Below are positions 35,576-47,391 of a stretch of 64,000 nt of DNA, one piece after another (position 1 is the first letter of the stretch; every line of letters starts with the position of its first letter). Location of the stretch: NCBI RefSeq assembly GCF_937884665.1, contig NZ_CAKZYF010000192.1:1-64000 (forward strand). The letters are read 5' to 3'. The notes below the pieces were generated by a model. That model saw only the letters and a list, made by a program, of their open reading frames with translations, ran no database searches and had not been told where the DNA came from. This DNA is from an uncultured Allomuricauda sp. (GTDB lineage Bacteria; Bacteroidota; Bacteroidia; Flavobacteriales; Flavobacteriaceae). The position numbers were made by a program, and so were the translations under genes.

Positions 35576-36142
35576 TCAATATTCGTCCTCCGCTTCAAGT
35601 ACTTCTATAACTTCATAACCGTCTTCAACTGCTTGATAAACGGCTTCGTTCAGTTCATAAGCGGTAACACCCTCAAAATCGATTTCCTGTGCATCCTCGG
35701 GTAATTCGTTGACGATTGCCCCGATCGGGGGTTCGGCAATTTCAAAAGAATCCTTGGATTCTCTATAAAACAAACCATCTGCGTAATTGTAATTGGTCCC
35801 ACCAACATTGATCACCACAGATGTGGCCGGTAAAGCCCTTAGACGAAATCCTCTGGGGGGAAAGGTCCGTACGTATACTCCTCCCCTTTTAACGTAGTAC
35901 ATGCCACCAACCGGATAATAATTTATCCGCCTAAAGGTAATTGCTCGCGTATTGGCAGGTAAACGCTGTAGCGTTCTTCGATATACTCTTCGGTTTTGCC
36001 TCCGAACGCGTCTTTTTACCCGTCGGTTCTTTCGAACGGCCCTAACCGTTAGCCTATCTACCGCAACTTGTGCTTCAACACATTCTGTGGAACCAATAAA
36101 AATAAATACAAAGATAAATAGCGCTAAATATAGATTTTTCAT
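35576..36142 (-). CDS. DUF6515-like secreted protein with basic N-half and acidic tail
   Basis: 188 residues with a signal peptide (cleavage near VEA, before QVAVD). Residues about 34-60 are strongly basic (RKNRRVKRRVRRQNRRVYRR), the middle has the repeated pattern YYPVGGMYYVKRGGVYV and YNYADGLFYRES, and the last about 45 residues are strongly acidic (EVIEVLEAEDEY at the end). The YxxxxGxYY repeats fit DUF6515. Function unknown. The charge split suggests self-association or binding to a polyanion, which is speculative. Confidence 0.75.
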   Translation of the reverse strand: MKNLYLALFIFVFIFIGSTECVEAQVAVDRLTVRAVRKNRRVKRRVRRQNRRVYRRTLQRLPANTRAITFRRINYYPVGGMYYVKRGGVYVRTFPPRGFRLRALPATSVVINVGGTNYNYADGLFYRESKDSFEIAEPPIGAIVNELPEDAQEIDFEGVTAYELNEAVYQAVEDGYEVIEVLEAEDEY

Positions 36143-36243
36143 AGTATCGATGAAGTAGGTTTAATTGTTTGACTATAGTTAAACCCAAAGGTTTAATAGG
36201 GTCAATCCTAAAAACGGAAAAAACCTGAACATCGTATCAAAAT

Positions 36244-38115
36244 CTATCTTCTTCCCCCTGTTTTCTTCTGGGCTTCAGCCTGTTCCATCATTTCTCGCAT
36301 TTTGCGCTGGAACTTGTTCTCTTTTTTGGGCTTCTTTTTGTTCTCCTGGATTTGGGCATGGATTTTATTTTCATCCAAAATGTAGTTCTTTATCGCCAAC
36401 ATGATGAATATGGTTATCAAATTGGAAATAAAATAATATAGACTCAAACCACTTGCGTAATTATTGAAGAAAAACAACATCATCAAAGGAGACAGGTACA
36501 TGATAAACTTCATGTTGGGCATCCCCGGTTGTTGTTGCATCTGCATGGTCTGCCCCGTGGTCAAGGTCATATAAAAGAAGATGGCAATAGAAGCCAAAAT
36601 CGGAAAAAGACTTACGTGATCTCCGTAAAACGGAATAGCAAAAGGAAGGTTGAAAATCGTATCATAAGAAGAGAGATCCTCGGCCCATAAAAAGGATTTC
36701 TGCCGCAACTCAAACGAGGTAGGAAAAAACATGAACAGTGCGTAAAAAATAGGTAGCTGAAGCAAGGCCGGAACACAACCGCTCATCGGACTGACCCCGG
36801 CTTTGTTGTACAGCTTCATGGTCTCTTGCTGCTTTTTCATGGCATTGTCCTTGTATTTGTCATTGATTTCCGTTATTTCGGGCTTTAGGACCTTCATTTT
36901 TGCTTGGGACAAATACGATTTATAGGTTACTGGGGACAAAGCCAATCGAACCACTATGGTCATTATGATAATGGCAATACCATAAGGAAGGAAAGAACTC
37001 AAGAACGCGTAAAAGGGTGTAAATACATATCGATTGATCCAACCAAAAATTCCCCAACCAAAAGGAATCGATTCTACCAGGCCCAAGTCTTTATAATCAT
37101 CCAGAACCTTTGCATCCGTAGGTCCGTAATACCAATGCATATTTTCGGACAACTCCCCACCTTTCAAGTCCAAGGATGCTTGAGCGCTGTACTCTTTGGT
37201 AAATTTGGTGTCTTTGCTTTCCTCTTCCACTAAATTTTTGGAGCGGAGTTCAACAGTTTCAAAAGGGTCATCCGCAGCTAAAATGGAACTGAAAAAATGC
37301 TGCCGATACGACAACCATTTCACATCTACTTCACTTTCTTCATCCGAATCGCTACTATCGGATAGCTTACTTATTTTGCCTCCATCGTGATTATAGGTAA
37401 GTCGCGTGTACCTGTTTTCATAATTGACACTTTTGTTGTGCCGTATTCCCTTCAAATCCCATTCTAAGGTAATGGGTCTTCCGTCGTTGAAAATTCCATT
37501 CAAACCTTGTGAGCGTATGGTAAAATCCACCAAATACTCCTCAGGTTTCATTTCATATCGATATTCCAAAAACTGATTTTCAGAAACTTTTGCTTTCATG
37601 GAGAGTACTTGAACTCCTTCATTTTGGGTCAGACTGGGTTCAAAGAACAAGTCTGAAGTACTGAGGGTTCTGTTATCTGACGTAACAAAGTTTAGTGCAA
37701 AATTGGCGTTGCCATCTTTTATGAGAAATACTGGAATGGAATCGTAGGTCACAAATTCCTTCATTTTGGCCTGAACGATTTGACCACCTTGGTTGGCAAT
37801 TTGAAGATGGAGCACCTGGTTTTCCAGGGTTGTGATTTTATCGGAAACCTTTGTGAATCCAAAAGCACCCACCTGGTTTTTATAACCCGCCAGCGCGGTC
37901 GAGTCCGCAGTGTTTAAAGTCTTCTTTACAATTTTCGTCTCATGCTTAGGGGTCTCCTCCTCCTTTTTGACAGCTGCCTCCACTTTTTCCTGTTCTGCCT
38001 TTTGGGCCTCCAATTCCTCTGCTGTAGGCTGATTTTGATAAAACATAAAAATCAAAATCCCAAAAATCAACACAAACCCAATTAGGGAATTGATGTCCAA
38101 CTTCTTTTCCTCCAT
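36244..38115 (-). CDS. yidC: Membrane protein insertase YidC
   Basis: 623 residues, the usual Bacteroidota length. It inserts and folds inner-membrane proteins with or without SecYEG. N-terminal transmembrane helix (LIGFVLIFGILIFMFYQ), a large periplasmic beta-rich domain (about 60-340), then the conserved five-helix core: ALSPVTYKSYLSQAKMK with the hydrophilic-groove Arg just before, MKLYNKAGVSPMSGCVP, and the terminal SLYYFISNLITI helix. The C-terminal tail is basic (KKPKKENKFQRKMREM), suited to ribosome binding. It lies downstream of pyrG with its own promoter-like element. Confidence 0.96.
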   Translation of the reverse strand: MEEKKLDINSLIGFVLIFGILIFMFYQNQPTAEELEAQKAEQEKVEAAVKKEEETPKHETKIVKKTLNTADSTALAGYKNQVGAFGFTKVSDKITTLENQVLHLQIANQGGQIVQAKMKEFVTYDSIPVFLIKDGNANFALNFVTSDNRTLSTSDLFFEPSLTQNEGVQVLSMKAKVSENQFLEYRYEMKPEEYLVDFTIRSQGLNGIFNDGRPITLEWDLKGIRHNKSVNYENRYTRLTYNHDGGKISKLSDSSDSDEESEVDVKWLSYRQHFFSSILAADDPFETVELRSKNLVEEESKDTKFTKEYSAQASLDLKGGELSENMHWYYGPTDAKVLDDYKDLGLVESIPFGWGIFGWINRYVFTPFYAFLSSFLPYGIAIIIMTIVVRLALSPVTYKSYLSQAKMKVLKPEITEINDKYKDNAMKKQQETMKLYNKAGVSPMSGCVPALLQLPIFYALFMFFPTSFELRQKSFLWAEDLSSYDTIFNLPFAIPFYGDHVSLFPILASIAIFFYMTLTTGQTMQMQQQPGMPNMKFIMYLSPLMMLFFFNNYASGLSLYYFISNLITIFIMLAIKNYILDENKIHAQIQENKKKPKKENKFQRKMREMMEQAEAQKKTGGRR

Positions 38116-38156
38116 GAAACGTATTTAATAAAAAACTTAGGTAATATCAATGTTGG

Positions 38157-39817
<1,661 letters not shown>

Positions 39818-40028
39818 GGGATTTCTATTACGGGAGATAAAGGTACAAATTGAAGTGCAAACGGAAGCGGCCCGTAAGGAAAATAATTCTTTTCGACTAC
39901 TTTACAACTGGATTATTATGTGGATAAATTTAACCTTTTGAAAACTTGAAGGTGTCCCTGAAGAAATTCTTTATTCCTACTTTATGGACCTATTTAGAAA
40001 ATATATCTCTACCTAAAAAATTAAACTA

Positions 40029-40796
40029 ATGCAGAAGCGTCTCGTTTTTCTATGTTTTTTTCTGATAACATCAGGTCTTCTTGGCATTTCTTGTAGCAGC
40101 GATTCTGAGCCATTTGATAGCGCCAATGAGGAAATCAATGAAGAAACCTCCACTGAAGATGAGACCGACCAGGGTTCCACTGACGATACGAACGACGGTT
40201 CCAGTGAAGAGAATACCGATGACGATTCCCCAAATAACGACACGGACACTTCTGGAGAGGACGATACTTCTGATGACGGGAGTATGAACGGGGACCAGGG
40301 TGACTCTGATGGCGATAACATGGATGATGATTCTGCTGCAGATAATGGCACCCAAACAACACTGCTCACTGGAAATTGGCGGTTGGTCAGTGCCACGGTG
40401 GAAAATGGTGAGGCATCCACAACCTTTAACAACGCGGTGGTCACCTTCCCTTTTTCTTCAAGTTCCAAAGAGGAGAACGTAGATATTACTTTCCAGGAAA
40501 ATCCGAATATTATCCAAGGTATGGGACAATACACCAATGTCCTTGAATTTACCATTATCAATCAAAGTTTTACCGAAGAGACCACTTTTAATAGCCCGCT
40601 GACCAATGGGAACTGGGAAATCATGGACAACCAACTGATAATAAGTGACAGCGACCAAACGGATGGAGCGTTTACCGTGGTACAGTTGACCTCCAACACC
40701 GCTACTTTACAAACTGAATTTGAGGAAACGGTACCTACGGAAGATTTCGAGCTTGATGTAACGGGAGTTTTGGTGATCGAGCTCGCACGAAATTAG
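40029..40796 (+). CDS. Lipocalin-like lipoprotein with long acidic linker
   Basis: 255 residues. Lipobox GISC (Cys22). Residues about 23-110 are a low-complexity Asp/Ser/Glu/Asn/Thr linker with repeated DDDS and DTSGEDD-like runs. The C-terminal domain starts LLTGNWRLVSATVENGE and resembles the lipocalin-like/DUF5004-type folds of Bacteroidota lipoproteins (GNWxLxS start, alternating beta-strands to VLVIELARN). Ligand and role unknown. The acidic run might bind divalent cations or act as an export signal and spacer. Confidence 0.75.
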   Translation: MQKRLVFLCFFLITSGLLGISCSSDSEPFDSANEEINEETSTEDETDQGSTDDTNDGSSEENTDDDSPNNDTDTSGEDDTSDDGSMNGDQGDSDGDNMDDDSAADNGTQTTLLTGNWRLVSATVENGEASTTFNNAVVTFPFSSSSKEENVDITFQENPNIIQGMGQYTNVLEFTIINQSFTEETTFNSPLTNGNWEIMDNQLIISDSDQTDGAFTVVQLTSNTATLQTEFEETVPTEDFELDVTGVLVIELARN

Positions 40797-40800
40797 ATCG

Positions 40801-41037
40801 CTAAAATCTCGGGTATTCTTTTTGAAGTTTTCGAATCAAATCCTCCAGACCATTGTCCTTTACCGTTAGCATTGTATCCAGATAGTTCCCCAACGTTCCC
40901 TTTGGAAAACCTTTCTGCTTGAACCAAACGAGGTATGGCAGTGGCAAATCGACCAAATAGCGTCCTTTATATTTGCCAAATGGCATTTTATAATGGGCCA
41001 ACTTTACTAAATCTTCAGAATTGGGCTGTATTTCCAT
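40801..41037 (-). CDS. DUF3820 family small protein
   Basis: 78 residues from the ATG at 41037, where the conserved part begins; the frame opens at 41184 over the divergent gene. The DUF3820 hallmark MPFGKYKGRYLVDLPLPYLV is complete, followed by FPKGTLGNYLDTML. The fold resembles the exonuclease-associated 'quick switch'-type domains. Function unknown. Confidence 0.88.
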   Translation of the reverse strand: MEIQPNSEDLVKLAHYKMPFGKYKGRYLVDLPLPYLVWFKQKGFPKGTLGNYLDTMLTVKDNGLEDLIRKLQKEYPRF

Positions 41038-41082
41038 GTGTTGTGCTAAAGTACTACCTTTCCCAAAGCAATTCATCAACCT

Positions 41083-41946
41083 ATGAAAAGACGCAATTTT
41101 ATAACCACGGCCGCGATTGGTTCGGTGAGCGCAGTGACGCCTGCAGGAATATCCAGGAAAAGTGACACAAGACAGGAATTTCAATTAAAAAACAATATTA
41201 ACCACAGTGTGTGTCAGTGGTGTTTTAATCATTTGCCCTTGGAGGATTTTCTCAAAGCACTTGTTGGTCTTGGCATATATGCCATTGATCTTATCGGTCC
41301 GAAAGACTGGCCGCTATTGAAGAAATACGACATACATTGTTCTATGTGCAACGGGGCTGAAATAAGTCTTACTGAAGGATGGAATGATCCCGAATACCAT
41401 GAAAAGCTGATTGCGAATTATACCGAAATCATCCCAAAGGTTGCAGAAGCAGGATACACCAACCTTATTTGCTTTAGTGGTAACCGTAGGGGCATGAATG
41501 ATTATGTGGGATTACAGAACTGCGTGGACGGGCTTTCCCAGGTCTTGCCACTCGCTGAAAAACATGGGGTGGTCATCCAAATGGAACTATTTAACCAAAT
41601 CAACCATCCCGATTACATGGGTGATAGTACACTCTGGGGCGTTGAACTCTGCAAACGTTTGAACAGCGATCACTTCAAACTGCTTTATGACATATACCAC
41701 ATGCAAATCCAAGAAGGAGATATCATCAGGACTATTCAAAAGTACCATTCTTACTTTGGGCATTACCATACCGCGGGAGTTCCCGGTAGGCACGAAATTG
41801 ACGAAACCCAAGAGCTATATTATCCCGCTATCATGAAAGCGATTCTGGACACTGGGTTCAAAGGGTATGTTGCACAGGAATTTATAGTGACCTGGCCTGA
41901 TAAAATTGGAGCATTAAAAGATGCGGTTGGTCGTTGTGATGTTTAA
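41083..41946 (+). CDS. Hydroxypyruvate isomerase-like sugar isomerase with Tat-like signal
   Basis: A 287-residue TIM barrel of the AP-endonuclease-2/hydroxypyruvate isomerase family. An N-terminal MKRRNFITTAAIGSVSAV twin-Arg signal suggests export by Tat. Metal and substrate residues appear in VVIQMELFNQ, LLYDIYHMQIQEGD, GHYHTAGVPGRHEID and GYVAQEF, the usual order of Glu, Asp, His and Glu ligands. Tat-exported members of this family are common in Bacteroidota sugar pathways. Natural substrate unknown. Isolated gene, 6 nt from the convergent DUF922 gene. Confidence 0.85.
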   Translation: MKRRNFITTAAIGSVSAVTPAGISRKSDTRQEFQLKNNINHSVCQWCFNHLPLEDFLKALVGLGIYAIDLIGPKDWPLLKKYDIHCSMCNGAEISLTEGWNDPEYHEKLIANYTEIIPKVAEAGYTNLICFSGNRRGMNDYVGLQNCVDGLSQVLPLAEKHGVVIQMELFNQINHPDYMGDSTLWGVELCKRLNSDHFKLLYDIYHMQIQEGDIIRTIQKYHSYFGHYHTAGVPGRHEIDETQELYYPAIMKAILDTGFKGYVAQEFIVTWPDKIGALKDAVGRCDV

Positions 41947-41952
41947 ATGGGT

Positions 41953-42483
41953 TTACTCTTTTTTTAAAGCTTCGGTTATTTTTTTGTTCCACTCCAATTG
42001 TTTTTCCCGATTTCTGGAAAAATCGGTTTCCCAATCATAAAGCTCTTGATAGTCTTTCAATTCTTTAAGGATGTCCTTGTAAATCTTTCGAATTTCAGCT
42101 TTTACATTATCCGAGAAAGAAGTTCTGCGCAATTTTCTGCGCATTTTGCGAGCGAAAAGCTCGGATATATCGAAATGAAGCTGCTCATGACCTAATATGA
42201 AATCATCGCAGATGTCCGGCTTGTACCAGGACTCGTTGGGATAGAAATAGGCATTCACTTCAAAATCAAGCTGTACTTCATGGTGAATCAGGTTTGCCGA
42301 ATACTTATAACTGATTCCGCTTGCGGTCGTGGCTGCTGGGTTGGCATCTGGGGGGACTTTTCCCCTAAAATCGCTCCAACCTAACCTTCGGTCCGCACTC
42401 CAGAGGATTCCTTCCTCAATTTCCTGGGAAAACCCAGAAAAACCAAGGAAACAGAGGCAACAGATTAGAACTACTTTGTCCAA
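41953..42483 (-). CDS. DUF922 protein, putative secreted zinc protease
   Basis: 176 residues with a signal peptide (VVLICCLCFLGFSGFS, then QEIEEG). The segment ILWSADRRLGWSDFRG is typical of DUF922, and a HExxH metal motif is present in ILGHEQLHFDISELFAR. The C-terminal third is helical and charged. The family is annotated as predicted Zn-dependent secreted proteases without proven substrate. Its start overlaps the OsmC end by 13 nt, making it the last gene of the guaA operon. Confidence 0.8.
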   Translation of the reverse strand: MDKVVLICCLCFLGFSGFSQEIEEGILWSADRRLGWSDFRGKVPPDANPAATTASGISYKYSANLIHHEVQLDFEVNAYFYPNESWYKPDICDDFILGHEQLHFDISELFARKMRRKLRRTSFSDNVKAEIRKIYKDILKELKDYQELYDWETDFSRNREKQLEWNKKITEALKKE

Positions 42484-42875
42484 TGAAATTCAATTTCCTT
42501 TTCTATATCAGGGTGAAGACTATAGTGTACAGGGCAAGTATTTGCTGTATGTTCCAGAATTTTTCGATGCTTTTCAGAGGTCTTTTCGGGCAGCTGCAAC
42601 CTAACTTCGATTTTAGTGATGCGCCTTGGATTTGCGGCCATGTGTTTGGTGACTTCTGCTGTAGAACCTACCAAATCTACCTGCAAATCCCTAGCTTTTA
42701 TGCCCATCATGGTCATCATACAGCTGGCCAAACCTGTTGCTACCGTATCCGTTGGAGAAAAAGCCTCTCCTTTACCATTGTTGTCCACGGGTGCATCCGT
42801 TATGAATTCATTTTCCGAACGAAGGTGAAGACATGTGGTACGCAAGCCTCCGTTATAAGTTACTTTCGAGGTCAT
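42471..42875 (-). CDS. OsmC family protein
   Basis: 134 residues. OsmC/Ohr-like redox protein with the two conserved Cys in GLASCMMTMMG and TANTCPVHYSLH, which reduce organic hydroperoxides in characterised members. The YhfA-like start [15 protein letters not shown] defines the ATG at 42875; the open frame extends upstream only by overlap with the previous gene. It overlaps the LysM gene by 23 nt and DUF922 by 13 nt. Electron donor unknown. Confidence 0.9.
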   Translation of the reverse strand: MTSKVTYNGGLRTTCLHLRSENEFITDAPVDNNGKGEAFSPTDTVATGLASCMMTMMGIKARDLQVDLVGSTAEVTKHMAANPRRITKIEVRLQLPEKTSEKHRKILEHTANTCPVHYSLHPDIEKEIEFHWTK

Positions 42876-44988
42876 CCAGTTGAACTTGTTTGATTTGTAA
42901 ACTATCGTATTCCATAATATAGGCTGCATTGTTGTGATATCCCGAGGACCAATCTTTGTAGTAATCAAAACGATTTCCAGAATACTCCGTAAGCCCAATA
43001 ATTTTAGAAGTCTCAAACAGATTGTTCTTATGGGACAATTTCAACAGCACGTCATAGGTAAGGTCAAAACCGCGGGTCGCATAGCGATCAGGCTTGATAC
43101 CCTTAAAGCGCTTTCGATATGCTTTTGTAAAAGCATCGTTCCGTGCCTCCCGATAAAAAGAGGGATATAAAAATCTTAAATTCGACAAATGGGTCTTGGA
43201 TACCGCATCACTTTCAAAAGCATTATTGAAACTGGTTGTCAGCATGCGAACGGACATTTCTTCTGTATTTGCTGAGTTTAAAATAGAGCTTACACTTGAA
43301 ATCATATTGGCCTGGTCTGTTTCCAAAAAGACCCAATTCTCCTTTTTTTCTGAAAGTTGTATCAAAAATCGATCGAGATGTAAAGATTTGTTGTCTATCA
43401 CTTTTGCAATTTGGGCAGCAGGAAATTTGGACAGGATGGTATCATACGCCATTTGATGTGACGAATCTGCGACTATTATCACATTTTGGTCCGTGTATAT
43501 TTTTTCTAAGTAGGATAACATCTTTGTGCGCAATACTTCTTCTTTGGGAACAGAATAAAAAACGTTTCCGTGCCCCAGCGCACTATTGGAGGCCGTTGGA
43601 GAGATGACAGGAATGTTCTGGGAAGAGGCCTGAACAGCAACTTCATCCAAAGCGGCCGAAGCAATCGGTCCGATAACCGCCCCCGTACCGTATAGATTTT
43701 CTTGGAATAGGATTTCTTTTACTTTTTCCTGACTAAGTTGGGTATCGAATGTTTTCACATCTACGGCAACACCTAGTTTTGAGATGGAGTCCAGAGCCAC
43801 CAACGCACCAGAGTAAAAGCCAAGGCTCAGCTTTAAGTCCCGCCGCGTGGTAATTTGGCTTTTGGTCTTTTTGCTATCGTTTAAATTGATGCGATCCAGA
43901 CGGAAGGGCAACATAAACACCAACTTGAGCCGATTGGTGGCATTGATACTATCTTGAAGATTTATTTTGTCCAGGACCAAAGCATTTTTTATCTCTACTC
44001 CTTTGGTATCCTTGGGCAACTTTAAAACCATACCCGCTTTCAGGCCATTCTCGAGTGCAGGGTTCAAATCGAAAAGCGCTTCCCGCGAGATATTGAGGTT
44101 TTGGGTCAATCGAAAAATGTTCTGTTTTGGCTTTACCTCATAAAAAATAAAGTTTTCTGTATTTACCTCGCCCGACGTATCTTTCTTTTTGGGAAGTCGG
44201 AGTACCATTCCCTCTTTAAGCCCTCCACGTTGCATGATTTCTGGATTCAATTTTACGATGGAATCTGATGGAATACCGTATTCACGGCCCAAACTATATA
44301 ATGTTTTTTTCGCAGGGACCGTATAAGAAGTATACAGATCGATTTTTTGATCTGCCAGACTAGCTCCTTTGGGTCTGGGCAACTTAAGTTCTTGTCCAAT
44401 GGCCAAATAATCGGTACTGGAATTCAACTCTGGGTTCAAAATCACAAGACTGTCCACCGATATGCCGTATTTATGGGCAATACTCCAACGGGTTTCTTTG
44501 GGTTGAACTTGGTAAATCTCAAAGTCCAGTTCTTTTTCTTCGTTGGGATCAGGTTTCGGATATTTAGGAATTTGAAGTACCATTCCCTTTTTCAGGGGTT
44601 CGGAATAAAGGTTCCTGTTGTATCTTTTCAACTGCTCCTCGGTGATTCCATATCTTTCCGTCAAGCTGTAAATGGTCTCCCTTTTTCGGACCCGATGTCT
44701 TGAAAAACCTGTGGGTTTGTCTTCTTGCTCCACCACAGGTGCCACTTTTTCCTGCTGTACAACCGCCCCGTCCAACGGAATGACCAGTATTGTATTTGGT
44801 TTGATATCAGCCGCTGTCTTAAGTTCCTTGTTGGATTGCAAGATGGTAAAGGGCGTTACCCGATATTGCCTGGAGATGCTTTGCAAGGTCTCCCCCTCTT
44901 TTACCGTGTGGGTCGCAAACTTTTGGGCAGATACACGCAATAAGGCCAGTATAAAAAAGGCCAAAAAAAGGATTACAGATTTTTTCAT
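42853..44988 (-). CDS. LysM-repeat protein fused to a type 1 periplasmic binding domain
   Basis: 711 residues. A signal peptide (1-21) is followed by five LysM or LysM-like modules at about 25-75, 98-142, 155-205, 222-270 and 280-325 (for example [20 protein letters not shown]), which bind peptidoglycan. From about residue 350 a branched-chain amino-acid/ABC substrate-binding fold runs to the end ([50 protein letters not shown]). No transporter genes adjoin it, so it may be a wall-anchored sensor or scaffold. ATG at 44988 gives a 4-nt ATGA overlap with guaA; ATG at 44994 is an alternative. Confidence 0.85.
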   Translation of the reverse strand: MKKSVILFLAFFILALLRVSAQKFATHTVKEGETLQSISRQYRVTPFTILQSNKELKTAADIKPNTILVIPLDGAVVQQEKVAPVVEQEDKPTGFSRHRVRKRETIYSLTERYGITEEQLKRYNRNLYSEPLKKGMVLQIPKYPKPDPNEEKELDFEIYQVQPKETRWSIAHKYGISVDSLVILNPELNSSTDYLAIGQELKLPRPKGASLADQKIDLYTSYTVPAKKTLYSLGREYGIPSDSIVKLNPEIMQRGGLKEGMVLRLPKKKDTSGEVNTENFIFYEVKPKQNIFRLTQNLNISREALFDLNPALENGLKAGMVLKLPKDTKGVEIKNALVLDKINLQDSINATNRLKLVFMLPFRLDRINLNDSKKTKSQITTRRDLKLSLGFYSGALVALDSISKLGVAVDVKTFDTQLSQEKVKEILFQENLYGTGAVIGPIASAALDEVAVQASSQNIPVISPTASNSALGHGNVFYSVPKEEVLRTKMLSYLEKIYTDQNVIIVADSSHQMAYDTILSKFPAAQIAKVIDNKSLHLDRFLIQLSEKKENWVFLETDQANMISSVSSILNSANTEEMSVRMLTTSFNNAFESDAVSKTHLSNLRFLYPSFYREARNDAFTKAYRKRFKGIKPDRYATRGFDLTYDVLLKLSHKNNLFETSKIIGLTEYSGNRFDYYKDWSSGYHNNAAYIMEYDSLQIKQVQLDDLESNL

Positions 44989-46517
44989 TCCCATTCTATT
45001 GTTGCCGGAGGCTTTGAACTAATGTCGTACACTACTCTATTAACGCCTTTAACCCTGTTTATTATATCATTCGAGGTCTTTTGTAGAAACTCATGCGGAA
45101 GGTCTACCCAATCCGCGGTCATTCCATCCGTGCTTTCAACAGCACGTAAAGCTACACATTTTTCGTAGGTACGTTCATCCCCCATGACTCCTACACTATT
45201 TACGGGCAAAAGCATGGCCCCGGCCTGCCAGACCTTATCGTACAGTCCCCATTTCTTTAATCCATCAATAAAAATAGCATCCACTTCCTGCAAAATTGAT
45301 ACTTTCTCCGCAGTAATGTCCCCCAATATTCGAATGCCCAATCCAGGACCTGGAAAAGGATGCCTGCGCAAAATATTGATAGGCATATTTAGCGTGTCGC
45401 CTACACGGCGCACCTCATCTTTGAACAATAATTTTAAAGGTTCCACTATTTTCAATTTCATATAATCAGGAAGTCCCCCCACATTATGATGGCTTTTTAT
45501 GGTAGCCGATGGTCCACCACTGGCCGATACCGATTCGATTCGATCTGGATATATGGTTCCCTGGGCCAACCATTTTGCGTTTTCCACTTGGTGCGCCTCG
45601 TCGTCAAAAACCTCAATGAACACCCGACCGATAATTTTTCTTTTTTTCTCTGGATCGGATTCTCCCGCCAGAGCTTCCAAAAAACGTGCCGAAGCATCTA
45701 CCCCTTTCACATTCAGCCCTAAACCCTCGTACTGTCCCAGCACTGTTTCGAATTCATTCTTTCGAAGTAACCCATTATTTACAAAAATACAATGCAGTTG
45801 ATTTCCAATGGCGCGGTGGAGCAGCATTGCAGCAACGCTGGAATCCACACCACCGGATAGTCCCAAAATTACTTTGTCCGCACCAATTTTTTCCTTTAAT
45901 TCTTCCACAGTGGTCTCTACAAAAGCATCAGGGGTCCAGTTTTGTTGTAAACCGGCAATATGGACCAGAAAGTTTTTGAGCAAATGGGTTCCTACTTCCG
46001 TATGATATACCTCAGGATGAAACTGAATCCCATAGGTGTATTCATTTTTAAAACGATATACAGCATTTTCAACATCATCCGTACTGGCCAATAAATCGGC
46101 ATTATCAGGTAATTGTTTTATCGTGTCGCTATGGCTCATCCAAACTTGGCTTCCCGAAGGAATACCATTCAAGAAAGTATCTCCTGAAATGATGGTCGAT
46201 AAGTTGGCCCTTCCATATTCCCTTGTCGCAGAAGGAGCCACATTGCCTCCATTAAAATGGGCGAGGTACTGTGCCCCGTAGCAAATTGCCAGCAAAGGCT
46301 TTTTCCCTTTAATCCCAGTTAGGTCGGGATGAGGGGCATCTTCAGCTCGCACGGAAAAGGGAGAACCGGACAAAATCACCGCTCGGTAAGGGCTTAAATC
46401 CTCAGGTATTTTATTGTAGGGCTTTATTTCGGAATAGATGTTGAGTTCTCGAACACGTCTGGCAATCAATTGGGTATACTGAGAACCAAAATCAAGGATA
46501 AGTACGTTATTTTGCAT
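44985..46517 (-). CDS. guaA: GMP synthase (glutamine-hydrolysing)
   Basis: 510 residues, XMP to GMP. The N-terminal class I glutaminase has [20 protein letters not shown], catalytic Cys in [13 protein letters not shown] and HPEVYH. The ATP-pyrophosphatase has the PP-loop [19 protein letters not shown], and the C-terminal dimerisation domain ends with the family tail [20 protein letters not shown] at 46517 sits directly at the conserved start; the frame opens at 46532. The first gene of an overlapping four-gene operon with LysM/binding protein, OsmC and DUF922. Confidence 0.97.
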   Translation of the reverse strand: MQNNVLILDFGSQYTQLIARRVRELNIYSEIKPYNKIPEDLSPYRAVILSGSPFSVRAEDAPHPDLTGIKGKKPLLAICYGAQYLAHFNGGNVAPSATREYGRANLSTIISGDTFLNGIPSGSQVWMSHSDTIKQLPDNADLLASTDDVENAVYRFKNEYTYGIQFHPEVYHTEVGTHLLKNFLVHIAGLQQNWTPDAFVETTVEELKEKIGADKVILGLSGGVDSSVAAMLLHRAIGNQLHCIFVNNGLLRKNEFETVLGQYEGLGLNVKGVDASARFLEALAGESDPEKKRKIIGRVFIEVFDDEAHQVENAKWLAQGTIYPDRIESVSASGGPSATIKSHHNVGGLPDYMKLKIVEPLKLLFKDEVRRVGDTLNMPINILRRHPFPGPGLGIRILGDITAEKVSILQEVDAIFIDGLKKWGLYDKVWQAGAMLLPVNSVGVMGDERTYEKCVALRAVESTDGMTADWVDLPHEFLQKTSNDIINRVKGVNRVVYDISSKPPATIEWE

Positions 46518-46520
46518 GGG

Positions 46521-46528
46521 CAAAAATA
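46521..46528 (-). promoter_or_regulatory. -7 promoter box immediately before guaA
   Basis: Minus-strand TATTTTTG ends only 3 nt before the guaA ATG. If used, transcription would begin at or just inside the start codon (leaderless mRNA). The -33 region has only a partial match (CTTTC). Confidence 0.45.
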
Positions 46529-46720
46529 GCAATTTGCCCTAGTTGGGAAAGTATCTTACAATGATATTTAATCAAGGGGTTATCAACGGAAAAATTAGGA
46601 ATAACATCAGTAGTGAATATGTACTGAGGTACTCCCCCTTACCCGTATCAAGGAATATAATCCGGGGCCGTTTTTTTCTTAACAATATTCGTTATTTCTT
46701 TGCCCCAAACTAGCCTGACC

Positions 46721-47380
46721 ATGATTAAGGGATTCATTTTTGATTTGGATGGTGTTATTACGGACACCGCGGAACAACACTACGTTGCCTGGAAAAGACT
46801 TTCTGACGAAAACGGATGGAAATTTGATAGGGAGGTGAACGATAGACTTCGAGGAATTTCGCGCTTGGATTCCATTAAAGTCATCCTGCAATACAACGGT
46901 ATCCTCTTGGATGAAAAGACTATGGGCAATCTTGCTACCCAAAAAAATGTCAACTATGTGGAAAGCTTGGATGATGTTACGCCAGATGATTTTCTACCAG
47001 GTGCCAAAGAACTGTTGACCCATCTTAGAACAGAAGGGTTTCATGTAGCTCTGGGAAGCGCCAGCAAAAATGCATCCAAAGTCTTGCAACAATTAAATGC
47101 GTTGGGCTACTTTGATGTAATCGGTGATGGCAACAGTGTACCAGAAAGTAAACCCGATCCCGCCATTTTTCTGTACGGGTCGGATAAGTTGGGCCTTCAA
47201 CCAGATGAGTGTATCGTGTTTGAGGATGCAGAAAGTGGAATTGACGCCGCAAAGACAGGAGGATTTTACAGTGTTGGTATTGGTCCAGAAGAACGCGTTG
47301 GGCACGCTGACCTCCGATTCGACACTATGGCAGATGCTACCTTGTTTGAAATAAAATCCTACTTTAAAGACTTATTTTAA
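46721..47380 (+). CDS. pgmB: Beta-phosphoglucomutase
   Basis: A 219-residue HAD enzyme interconverting beta-glucose 1-phosphate and glucose 6-phosphate in maltose, trehalose or kojibiose breakdown. HAD motif I FIFDLDGVITDTAEQHY with nucleophile D8 and acid/base D10; LRGISRLDSI cap loop typical of PgmB; LGSASKNA motif II; motif III Lys in VPESKPDPAIF; FEDAESGIDAAKTGG motif IV. ATG at 46721 is used; a TTG 21 nt upstream is less likely. Twelve nt before the GH65 gene, so co-transcribed. Confidence 0.95.
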   Translation: MIKGFIFDLDGVITDTAEQHYVAWKRLSDENGWKFDREVNDRLRGISRLDSIKVILQYNGILLDEKTMGNLATQKNVNYVESLDDVTPDDFLPGAKELLTHLRTEGFHVALGSASKNASKVLQQLNALGYFDVIGDGNSVPESKPDPAIFLYGSDKLGLQPDECIVFEDAESGIDAAKTGGFYSVGIGPEERVGHADLRFDTMADATLFEIKSYFKDLF

Positions 47381-47391
47381 AGTCTTTATCC

